DNA from: Kocuria sp.
Lineage (GTDB): Bacteria; Actinomycetota; Actinomycetes; Actinomycetales; Micrococcaceae
Assembly: GCA_030453435.1 (NCBI GenBank)
Contig: JAKDKI010000135.1
Coordinates: 1-6,386 of the forward strand
Direction: 5' to 3'
DNA: 6,386 bases
Made by a program: the position numbers and the translations under genes. A model generated the notes under the pieces. It had not been told where the DNA came from and ran no database searches. It saw only the letters and a program-made list of their open reading frames with translations. Positions 1-5,555 of this stretch are shown here, piece by piece (positions within the stretch are counted from its first letter, which is position 1; each line of letters opens with the position of its first letter).

Positions 1-73
1 GCCTCGTGCCTGTCTCATGCCACAGCCGTTCCACGCCTATCGGCGGAACCTCTAAGCCACCATATCCAGTAGC

Positions 74-116
74 CCAAAGGACCAGTCGAAACATACCTCT
101 CCGACTGGTCCTTTGG
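74..116. terminator. Strong inverted repeat, probable (bidirectional) transcription terminator
   Basis: A perfect 15-bp stem (74-88 pairing with 102-116) encloses a 13-nt loop. It lies about 90 nt beyond the stop codon of the leftward lipoprotein gene and just after possible rightward stop codons at 53-55 and 70-72. It could therefore end transcription from either side. Neither flank has a clear run of T, so the mechanism is not proven, but the stem's length and perfection make a structural role in the RNA very likely. Confidence 0.7.
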
Positions 117-204
117 CATTATGGCCACTACTTCGCACCGGTCGGCCATCGCTGGTTCGTGGCGATAGATGCAGCCACCTGCTGGGGTGTGGGCTGGTGG
201 GGTC

Positions 205-801
205 TTAGTTGCCGGGTTGGATTTCGCTTTCCACGACCCATTTGTGATTGGTCATTTCCATGCCGTCCATCTCGAAATCGACCATGTAGACGGTTTCGTC
301 GGTGGAGCGATCAATGGTGGCCTCGGCACCATTCATACCGGGCATGTGATCGGCATTCAAAAGGACTTGACTGCCTGCTTCAAGCGGCGCTTCGCCGGGG
401 TCTTCGAGTTCTTCGTGGACAACCCATTTGTGGTCCGTCACCGGGTCACCGCCATCGGTGGGCGTGTAACTCACCGAATACGTGGTCGTATCAAATGCAC
501 CAGAGATGGTGGCTTCAGCACCATCCATGCCGGGCATGTGGTCGGCGTTGAGGATCACATGGTCGCCGACGGCATATGTGGGATCGGTGGCTTCCTGGAT
601 TCCCGACGGTGGTGGCCCACCGTCCGGGTCATGATCGTGGGCTTGCGCATCGGGACTGGAGGTATCGGTCTGCGCCTGGTCTTGGGTGGGCGTGGATTCT
701 GGGGCGGTCTCGTCGTCACCGGTTCCGGCACAGCTGGTCAGGGCCAAGGCCCCCACTGCTGCGCCGAGAGTAAGTCGAGTCATCAGAGTCAGTTTGTTCA
801 T
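205..801 (-). CDS. ydhK: YdhK-family (DUF1541) lipoprotein with two tandem domains
   Basis: The 198-residue protein begins with a lipoprotein signal peptide: Arg9, a hydrophobic stretch at 10-21, and lipobox L-T-S-C with Cys24 as the likely lipidated residue. It should be anchored to the outer face of the membrane. A low-complexity acidic linker (about 25-70) includes a His/Asp cluster at 55-60. Two DUF1541 repeats follow (about 76-131 and 140-193). Each has an NADHMPGM motif (85-92 and 149-156), then a GAEATI segment, and ends in HKWVV (124-128 and 186-190). The paired His/Met residues suggest copper or another soft metal as ligand, but the family's biochemical role is not established; this is inference from the motifs and the copper neighbours. 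The start is supported by AGGAG five nt upstream. The gene is divergent from copZ and may share its operator. The 3' end faces the hairpin at 74-116. Family assignment is confident, function is not. Confidence 0.9.
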   Translation of the reverse strand: MNKLTLMTRLTLGAAVGALALTSCAGTGDDETAPESTPTQDQAQTDTSSPDAQAHDHDPDGGPPPSGIQEATDPTYAVGDHVILNADHMPGMDGAEATISGAFDTTTYSVSYTPTDGGDPVTDHKWVVHEELEDPGEAPLEAGSQVLLNADHMPGMNGAEATIDRSTDETVYMVDFEMDGMEMTNHKWVVESEIQPGN

Positions 802-935
802 CAGTGCTCCTATCGTAAGAACGCATCTCTGGACGGTTCCGCTCCGGCAAAGATCTCACGGCACAAAGGTCATTTCACACTGTGAGCCCTCCCTGTGGCC
901 ATCCTGGAATGGCAGGATGCCAAGGAAACCATTCA
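802..935 (-). other. Probable 5' leader of the ydhK-like gene
   Basis: There is no credible coding sequence here. If the leftward gene is transcribed from the operator region near 940, this would be an untranslated leader of about 130 nt. It contains a small hairpin (7-bp stem, 900-906 with 913-919, 6-nt loop) and ends in the Shine-Dalgarno AGGAG. I recognise no known riboswitch. A promoter nearer the gene cannot be excluded. Confidence 0.3.
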
Positions 936-964
936 TTGAAATATACCCTATAGGGGTATAGAGT
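936..964 (+). promoter_or_regulatory. Promoter of the copZ-copB-csoR operon
   Basis: The -35 hexamer TTGAAA (936-941, five of six to consensus) is separated by exactly 17 bp from the -10 hexamer TAGAGT (959-964, four of six). The spacer is almost entirely the CsoR-like operator, so a bound repressor would block RNA polymerase directly. Transcription would start near 970, giving a short leader before the copZ start at 999, whose Shine-Dalgarno AAGGAG is at 986-991. Confidence 0.7.
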
Positions 965-969
965 ATCGA
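940..969 (-). promoter_or_regulatory. Possible divergent promoter for the ydhK-like gene
   Basis: On the minus strand TATATT (945 to 940) is a good -10 match. An 18-bp spacer separates it from TCGATA (969 to 964), a weak four-of-six -35. The CsoR-like operator fills the spacer in this direction too, so one bound repressor could control both divergent transcripts. The -35 is poor, so this is tentative. Confidence 0.35.
942..960. promoter_or_regulatory. CsoR-type copper operator
   Basis: The site TATACCCTATAGGGGTATA is a near-palindrome of the form TACCC-N5-GGGTA (944-948 and 954-958). This closely resembles the pseudo-palindromic operators bound by CsoR repressors, such as the one upstream of copZA in Bacillus subtilis. 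It overlaps the copZ promoter spacer. A second site with identical arm spacing lies upstream of the DUF305 gene, and csoR is in the same cluster, so the regulator assignment is well supported. Binding itself is inferred. Confidence 0.8.
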
Positions 970-998
970 GGCAAGCATGTCGGAAAAGGAGCACAGGA

Positions 999-1208
999 AT
1001 GCACACTAGTGAATTTGTCGTCCAGGGAATGAGCTGCGGTGGGTGCGAGACCTCGGTTCGCGAGGCCGTCTCACAGCTTCCCGAGGTGACCGACGTCCAG
1101 GTCAGTGCCCAATCGGGTCGATTGGCCGTCACCGGTCAGCAGCCGGTTGATGATGCTGCCGTGCTAGCCGCGGTCGATGCGGCGGGTTACCGTGCGTCGA
1201 GTGTCTAG
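999..1208 (+). CDS. copZ: CopZ-like copper chaperone (single HMA domain)
   Basis: This 69-residue protein is a single heavy-metal-associated domain with the copper-binding motif M-S-C-G-G-C at 11-16; Cys13 and Cys16 are the expected Cu(I) ligands. The rest fits the ferredoxin-like HMA fold, ending in the usual G-Y segment (63-64). It has no signal peptide and should act in the cytoplasm, buffering Cu(I) and delivering it to the exporter or to CsoR. Its length is typical for free-standing CopZ. The ATG start has AAGGAG seven nt upstream. It is the first gene after the operator-controlled promoter, with copB 134 nt downstream, so the two are probably co-transcribed. Cu(I) specificity is inferred from the motif and neighbours. 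Confidence 0.92.
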   Translation: MHTSEFVVQGMSCGGCETSVREAVSQLPEVTDVQVSAQSGRLAVTGQQPVDDAAVLAAVDAAGYRASSV

Positions 1209-1284
1209 CGTGAAACCACCACCCAACCCAACGACCTGATGAGCCCACAGGCCCTCACGAGGCGCTACACGCTCGATTGATATC

Positions 1285-1300
1285 GCCCGGATCTTCGGGC
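1285..1300 (+). other. Small hairpin in the copZ-copB gap
   Basis: The 134-nt gap between copZ and copB has no gene. It contains a short inverted repeat (5-bp stem GCCCG/CGGGC, 6-nt loop) without a T tract. It might modulate processing or read-through between a highly expressed chaperone and the pump, but a stem this short could occur by chance. Confidence 0.2.
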
Positions 1301-1342
1301 ACGGCAACATTTCATGATCACCTCCACGGAAAGGAATCCGGC

Positions 1343-3583
1343 ATGGTTGCACGCGACCACCACGGACACCACCACCCCAACGGCCATACGGCTCACGACC
1401 AGCCCCAGTCTGCTAAGGCCACCGCCACCCACACGGATCATCACGCAAGCCACGAAACTGCCATGGGGCACGGTGGGCATGAGCATCATGAACATGCCTC
1501 GGGCGGGCACGGCCAGGAGGGCCAACACCATGCCGGCCACGAAGCACACGGTGGACATGCCGGTCACGGCCACGGGGACCACGGAGACCATGTCGGACAG
1601 TTCCGGCGGTTGTTTTGGATCATGCTGGTCCTGGGCATCCCGGTGGTCGCATTCAATCCGATGTTCGCCGATTTGCTGGGTTATCAATTACCTGACGCGA
1701 CCTGGGTGTGGTGGGTCTCGCCAATTCTGGGCACCATTATCTATTTCTGGGGCGGCCAGCCCTTCTTGACCGGGGCCGTCTCCGAGATCCGGGCCCGCCA
1801 GCCGGGCATGATGCTGCTTATCGGGTTAGCCATTACGGTGGCGTTTCTTGCCTCCTGGGGCGCAACCTTGGGCATCCTGGATCACGAGCTGAACTTCTGG
1901 TGGGAATTGGCCCTACTGGTGGTCATTATGTTGTTAGGCCACTGGATTGAGATGCGATCCCTGGCCCAAACCACCTCCGCCTTAGACTCCCTGGCCGCCT
2001 TGCTGCCGGATGAAGCCGAGAAGATCGACGGCGACGAGGTGGTGACGGTCGCTCCGGCTGAGCTGGTCGTCGGAGATGTCGTCATTGTCCGGCCAGGTGC
2101 TGCGGTCCCGGCTGATGGCCAGATCGTCGATGGTAGTGCCTCCATGGATGAATCCATGGTCACCGGAGAATCCAAAACCGTCCGACGCGGGCAGGACGAC
2201 CACGTCGTGGCCGGCACTGTGGCCACAGATTCCGGCCTGCGGGTCGAAGTCACCGCCATTGGAGATGACACCGCGCTGGCGGGGATCCAGAAACTCGTCG
2301 CCGACGCCCAAGCCTCCTCATCCAAAGCCCAACGCATCGCCGATACCGCCGCAGGCTGGTTGTTCTGGTTCGCCCTAGGGGCTGCGGTAATTACCGCGCT
2401 GGTGTGGTCCATGCTGGGCATGCCCGACGCCGCCGTAGTACGCACCATCACCGTGCTGGTCATTGCCTGTCCTCACGCCTTGGGCCTCGCCATTCCGTTG
2501 GTGGTCTCCATTGCCACCGAACGTGCGGCCCGTGGCGGGGTGTTGATCAAAGATCGCTTGGCGCTGGAATCGATGCGCACCGTGGATTCGGTACTGTTCG
2601 ATAAAACCGGCACCCTGACCAAAGGCGAGCCCACCGTCACCGGGATCCACCCGGTCGGGGACCACACCGAAGATGACATCTTGGCGTTGGCGGCGGCGGC
2701 CGAAACCGACAGCGAGCACCCCTTAGCCACCGCGATTGTTGGCGCTGCCCGCACCCGCGACCTCGACGTACCCGGTGCCACAGATTTTTCCTCTTCCCCG
2801 GCTGTGGGTGTCAAAGCCACCGTCAAGGACACCGTCATCGAAGTCGGGGGCCCCTACCTGTTAGACCACCACGCCCAAGATGAGTTAGCGATTGCTGATC
2901 AATGGCGCGACGAAGGCGCCATCATTCTCCACGTCCTAGCCGATGGTCAAATCATCGGCGCGCTGCGCCTCGCCGATGAAATCCGACCCGAATCCCGTGA
3001 CACCGTGGATGCCCTGCATGCCCATGGGGTTCAAGTCGTGATGATCACCGGAGACGCCCAAGCCGTGGCCGACACCGTGGCCCACGAATTAGGCATTGAC
3101 CGGGTCTTTGCTGGGGTCCGACCCGAAGATAAAGCCGCGAAAGTCGCCGAACTGCAAGCCGAAGGCCGCAAAGTGGCCATGGTCGGTGATGGCGTCAACG
3201 ACGCCCCAGCCTTGGCTCAGGCCGATGTCGGGATCGCCATTGGTGCCGGCACCGATGTGGCCATCGGCTCGGCCGGGGTCATCCTGGCCTCATCAGATCC
3301 ACGCTCGGTACTGTCGGTCTTTGAACTGTCGCAGGCCAGCTACCGGAAAATGAAACAAAACTTGTGGTGGGCTGCCGGCTACAATATCGCCGCCGTCCCC
3401 CTGGCCGCCGGGGTGCTCGCCCCGATTGGGTTTGTCCTGCCGATGAGCGTGGGGGCAATCCTGATGTCGGCCTCCACCGTGGTGGTCGCCCTCAATGCCC
3501 AGCTGCTGCGCCGCTTGGATCTCACCCCGGCTGCCAGTGTCGCCAGGTCCCTGGACAGGGCACCCGAAACCTTGGACGCCTAA
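1343..3583 (+). CDS. copB: Copper-exporting P-type ATPase, CopB type (P1B-3)
   Basis: The 746-residue pump uses ATP to move copper out of the cytoplasm. Residues 1-84 form a hydrophilic tail with 26 histidines in HH, GH and EH clusters, in place of an HMA domain. Membrane helices follow at roughly 90-107, 120-137, 151-175 and 184-203. The actuator loop has TGES (274-277). Two more helices include the metal-site motif Cys376-Pro377-His378, which marks the CopB (P1B-3) subgroup rather than CopA (CPC). The catalytic loop has DKTGT with phospho-acceptor Asp420, the SEHPLA nucleotide-binding motif (His459-Pro460) and GDGVNDAP (615-622). The last two helices carry N-x6-YN-x4-P and MSAST...N, also typical of the subgroup. 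I chose ATG 1343 because AAAGGA lies seven nt upstream; an in-frame TTG at 1277 would add 22 residues but lacks a site. Whether it carries Cu(I), Cu(II) or also silver cannot be read from sequence. csoR follows after 47 nt. Confidence 0.95.
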   Translation: MVARDHHGHHHPNGHTAHDQPQSAKATATHTDHHASHETAMGHGGHEHHEHASGGHGQEGQHHAGHEAHGGHAGHGHGDHGDHVGQFRRLFWIMLVLGIPVVAFNPMFADLLGYQLPDATWVWWVSPILGTIIYFWGGQPFLTGAVSEIRARQPGMMLLIGLAITVAFLASWGATLGILDHELNFWWELALLVVIMLLGHWIEMRSLAQTTSALDSLAALLPDEAEKIDGDEVVTVAPAELVVGDVVIVRPGAAVPADGQIVDGSASMDESMVTGESKTVRRGQDDHVVAGTVATDSGLRVEVTAIGDDTALAGIQKLVADAQASSSKAQRIADTAAGWLFWFALGAAVITALVWSMLGMPDAAVVRTITVLVIACPHALGLAIPLVVSIATERAARGGVLIKDRLALESMRTVDSVLFDKTGTLTKGEPTVTGIHPVGDHTEDDILALAAAAETDSEHPLATAIVGAARTRDLDVPGATDFSSSPAVGVKATVKDTVIEVGGPYLLDHHAQDELAIADQWRDEGAIILHVLADGQIIGALRLADEIRPESRDTVDALHAHGVQVVMITGDAQAVADTVAHELGIDRVFAGVRPEDKAAKVAELQAEGRKVAMVGDGVNDAPALAQADVGIAIGAGTDVAIGSAGVILASSDPRSVLSVFELSQASYRKMKQNLWWAAGYNIAAVPLAAGVLAPIGFVLPMSVGAILMSASTVVVALNAQLLRRLDLTPAASVARSLDRAPETLDA

Positions 3584-3640
3584 CATGAGACACTGCTGTG
3601 ACAACACCGGTGCAACCCGAAAGTAGACCCATGACCAACA

Positions 3641-3643
3641 CCC
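3641..3643. repeat. Target-site duplication CCC, left copy
   Basis: CCC directly abuts the left end of the element and is repeated at 5003-5005. Keeping one copy restores the csoR frame exactly, which supports it as a true 3-bp duplication despite its low complexity. Confidence 0.8.
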
Positions 3644-3668
3644 TGAAGCGTCCCAGGTTCTCTGCCGC
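3644..3668. repeat. Left terminal inverted repeat of the IS element
   Basis: The first 16 bases, TGAAGCGTCCCAGGTT, match the other end exactly. Three mismatches and six more matches follow, giving 22 of 25 identical. The transposase stop codon at 3671 lies only 2 nt inside this repeat. Confidence 0.93.
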
Positions 3669-3670
3669 TG

Positions 3671-4950
3671 TTACACGGGCTGCGGCTCACTCACATTAGC
3701 TTCATAGTAAGCGCGTTCGTACTCTACCGGGGTCAGGTTTCCCCTCGTCCCGTGGAGGCGGCGGTTGTTCCACCAATCGACCCAGCCAGCGGTGGCGAAC
3801 TCGACGTCTGCCAACTGCCGGTAGGGACCTTCGTGGAAGACAGCGGTGCGGATGCACTCGGTCTTGAACAGCCCGATGATGGACTCCATGAGGCTGTTGT
3901 CATAGGCATCACCGACGGTGCCGATCGAAGGACGAATGCCCTCGATCTGAAGATGCTCGGTGAAGCGGACCGAGGTGTACTGAGAACCGGCATCCGAGTG
4001 ACTGATCAGCTGACCCCGTTCCACCGGGTGGGCCTCGCGATCACGCTGCCAGAGCGCCATGCGCAGCGGGATATCCACCAGCTCGGTCTCTCGGGTGGTG
4101 GCCGCGTTCCAGCCGATGATCTGCTGGGCGTAGACGTCCACGATGAACGCCACATAGGACCACCCCGCCCGGGTTCGCACGTAGGTGAAGTCAGCGACCC
4201 AGACCCGATTCGGAGCATCGGCGGTGAAGTCCCGGTTCAGCAGGTCTCCGGGGCGGACCCCGTCCTTGGCGGGGATCGTGGTGCGGATGCCTTTGCCTCG
4301 GCGTACTCCGGTCAATCCCAGGCTGCGCATGGCCCGGTCTACTGCGACCCGGGAGGCGCCCGGGATGCTGCGGCGGGTCAGCGCGGTCATCTTCCGCCGG
4401 CCGTAGAGACCTTCCGGAGCGAGCTTGGTGTTGCCGTGGCGATCGGTCGTGAAGGCCCGTTGCCGGATGTGGCCCTCCACTGCTGCATCAGTGATGGTCC
4501 GGGAAGCGACCTGCTGGTTACTTCTAGCCCAGGCCCGGTAGGTCCTCGCTGCGATCTTCAGACCCTCGGCAGAGAGAATCTGACAGATCGACTCGACAGC
4601 GAAGCCTTGGCCTCTGAGTTCCTCGATGAACGCCAGGATCAGCGGCTGCGGGGGTCGAGTTCCCCCGCGAAGAAAATTGAGGCCCTGCGCAGGATCTCGT
4701 TGGTCTCTTTCAACCTCCGGTTCTCCATGCGCAGACGCTTGAGCTCGGTGTTCTCCTCGGTGCTGACACCGTCGCGGGCGCCATGGTCGACCTGGTGCTG
4801 ACGCACCCAACGCCGGAGGGTGTCACGACCGACACCGACCTGCTTGGAGATGACCTCTACAGCGGCGGTGCGGGAGGAGTATTCAGACTGGTGATCGAGC
4901 ACCAACCGGACGGCGCGCTCCTTCAGAGCGGGATCGATTCGACGAGGCAT
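3671..4950 (-). CDS. IS3-family transposase OrfAB (frameshift fusion; OrfB carries the DDE integrase core)
   Basis: OrfB lies in the -1 frame relative to OrfA, and a -1 ribosomal frameshift would yield a 426-residue OrfAB. This is the enzyme that cuts and joins the element ends by the copy-out circle pathway known for IS3. After the junction come an HTH_21-like region and the rve integrase core. The catalytic triad is Asp in VADFTY (codon 4190-4192), Asp in HSDAGSQY (3992-3994) and Glu in NSLMES (3884-3886), a DD35E spacing. The C-terminus has the usual WWNNRRLHG and LTPVEYE motifs, and the frame ends at 3671. No internal stop or missing catalytic residue is seen, so the enzyme looks intact. 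OrfB alone has no convincing start; the ATG at 4810 in its frame lies inside OrfA and only yields out-of-frame sequence there. Confidence 0.88.
4639..4950 (-). CDS. IS3-family transposase OrfA (DNA-binding subunit)
   Basis: The 103-residue protein has a helix-turn-helix of the transposase_8/IS3 OrfA type at about 28-50 (...VGVGRDTLRRWVRQ) and a leucine-zipper-like coiled coil at about 66-88. Such proteins bind the element ends, and alone often repress or modulate transposition. The ATG at 4950 is preceded by AAGGA with seven nt of spacing. The C-terminal segment FFAGELD is where the OrfAB fusion normally continues into OrfB, and OrfA itself stops shortly after, at 4639-4641. Confidence 0.93.
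   Translation of the reverse strand: MPRRIDPALKERAVRLVLDHQSEYSSRTAAVEVISKQVGVGRDTLRRWVRQHQVDHGARDGVSTEENTELKRLRMENRRLKETNEILRRASIFFAGELDPRSR
4650..4654 (-). promoter_or_regulatory. Candidate -1 frameshift site (run of five C on the minus strand)
   Basis: In the OrfA frame the codons are GAC CCC CGC. A tRNA-Pro on CCC could slip back one base onto another CCC, after which reading continues CCG CAG CCG. This gives the fused peptide FFAGELDPPQPLILAF, which matches the usual flow of IS3 OrfAB proteins. A run of five G on the minus strand (4662-4666) and TTTTC (from 4676) are alternative sites. Confidence 0.45.
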
Positions 4951-4977
4951 GGCTACATCCTTTCAGCTTAAAAAGAT

Positions 4978-5002
4978 GCGGCATCAAACCTGGGACGCTT
5001 CA
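4978..5002. repeat. Right terminal inverted repeat of the IS element
   Basis: Read on the minus strand, this end begins TGAAGCGTCCCAGGTT and matches the left end at 22 of 25 positions. It lies 27 nt upstream of the OrfA start codon, so the transposase promoter must be close to or within it. Confidence 0.93.
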
Positions 5003-5005
5003 CCC
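5003..5005. repeat. Target-site duplication CCC, right copy
   Basis: CCC directly abuts the right end of the element and matches 3641-3643. A 3-bp duplication is usual for IS3-family insertion. Confidence 0.8.
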
Positions 5006-5304
5006 CGCATTCCGAATCCGCTGACCACGGCTATATCAGTGACAAAGACCGCTACCTGGCCCGATTGAAACGCATCGAAGGCCAAGCCCGCGGCATTCAT
5101 CGCATGATCAATGAAGAGACCTACTGCATTGATATCCTCACCCAAATCAGCTCCATCACCTCAGCCCTGAACAACGTCGCGCTGAGCCTACTCGATGACC
5201 ATGTGCGCCACTGCGTCGTCCGTGCAGCTCAAACCGACGGGCCAGCAGCCGAAGAAAAACTCACCGAAGCCGCCGACGCCATCGCCCGCCTCGTCCGCTC
5301 CTAA
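5006..5304 (+). pseudogene. csoR: 3' portion of csoR, containing nearly the whole repressor domain
   Basis: From the element's right end the csoR frame runs P-H-S-E-S-A-D-H-G-Y-I-S-D-K-D and on to the stop at 5302-5304. All three copper ligands and the helix 2 and 3 core are present. The frame entering from the element has a stop at 4969-4971 and no ATG or GTG before the core. The first possible start is TTG 5065, which would give a 79-residue protein lacking the first helix (restored residues 1-24), a region used by CsoR proteins for DNA binding and assembly. No Shine-Dalgarno precedes that TTG. Substitutions or further frameshifts are not apparent, so the disruption looks recent. Confidence 0.85.
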
Positions 5305-5371
5305 AAACCACCACGGCCAGACGTTCAACCTCCTGCGCCCACTGCCCAAGTGGACCAGATCGATAAGTAAA

Positions 5372-5398
5372 AGCAGGTCAGCAGGCTACTGACCTGCT
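5372..5398 (+). terminator. Hairpin after csoR, probable end of the copper operon
   Basis: A perfect 10-bp stem (5372-5381 with 5389-5398) with a 7-nt loop lies 67 nt beyond the csoR stop codon. There is no T tract, as is common for actinobacterial terminators. A second small hairpin (GGGGT/ACCCC, 5417-5430) follows. The remaining bases up to the next operator hold no recognisable gene. Confidence 0.55.
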
Positions 5399-5486
5399 CC
5401 CAACCTGAGCTGGACCGGGGTCTCGACCCCAGGGCGCTGCGTGGAAGACACCTTGAGCACAACGGACACGTCCTCAACGCCCCGAC

Positions 5487-5505
5487 GGTACCCTGAGGGG
5501 GTAGT
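5487..5505. promoter_or_regulatory. Second CsoR-type operator, upstream of the DUF305 gene
   Basis: TACCC (5489-5493), five bases, then GGGTA (5499-5503) repeats the exact arm layout of the copZ operator. It lies 52 nt upstream of the DUF305 start codon. A matching promoter is less clear: TATCTT (5508) and GATACT (5527) are weak -10 candidates with no good -35. The identical spacing makes control by the same repressor likely. Confidence 0.65.
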
Positions 5506-5555
5506 CCTATCTTGGACGCTACGTCAGATACTTCAGTCGTGGAAAGGCTCCATTC

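Larger units (their letters stand above)
3644..5002 (-). mobile_element. Complete IS3-family insertion sequence, 1359 bp
   Basis: Both terminal inverted repeats, a direct CCC duplication at the borders, and the two overlapping transposase frames are present, so this is a complete and possibly active element. Its genes run leftward, opposite to the copper operon. The ends start with TGA and finish with TCA, and the 3-bp duplication, DD35E integrase core and -1 frame relation are all typical of IS3-family elements. The subgroup is uncertain; the ends recall the IS3/IS51 type. The element sits within codon 5 of csoR. Confidence 0.95.
3631..5304 (+). pseudogene. csoR: csoR, copper-sensing repressor, split by an IS3-family insertion
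   Basis: The gene starts at ATG 3631, reads M-T-N-T, and is interrupted at 3644-5002. Joining 3643 to 5006 (removing the element and one CCC) gives a continuous 103-residue CsoR. CsoR is an all-helical tetrameric repressor that leaves its operator when Cu(I) binds. The ligand set is complete in the remnant: Cys45, His70 and Cys74 in restored numbering, with spacings of 25 and 4, the same as Cys36/His61/Cys65 in the Mycobacterium tuberculosis protein. As it stands, translation from 3631 enters the element and stops at 3697-3699 after 22 residues. An in-frame GTG at 3598 is an alternative start for the original gene; neither start has a strong Shine-Dalgarno, and coupling to copB is possible. 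Loss of function is inferred from the structure. Confidence 0.92.

Noticed and set aside
2..55. Possible C-terminal fragment of an upstream rightward gene ending at TAA 53-55
   Set aside because: Only 17 codons are visible and nothing is recognisable; other frames also end nearby (TAG 70-72). It may be real but cannot be supported.
169..885. Rightward open frame of 238 codons opposite the ydhK-like gene
   Set aside because: The leftward frame has a lipobox, a duplicated DUF1541 domain and a good ribosome site. The rightward translation is its mirror and has no domain.
875..885. TCACA-C-TGTGA palindrome resembling a CRP/GlxR site
   Set aside because: The half-sites are in the opposite order from the TGTGA-N6-TCACA consensus and the spacing is wrong.
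1277..1342. TTG start that would lengthen CopB by 22 residues
   Set aside because: No Shine-Dalgarno precedes it, while ATG 1343 has AAAGGA seven nt upstream. The extra residues do not resemble a CopB terminus.
3752..4801. A long rightward open frame (349 codons) across the insertion sequence
   Set aside because: It is antisense to the transposase, whose DDE residues, motifs and ends are all intact. The rightward translation has no recognisable domain and is a GC-driven shadow.
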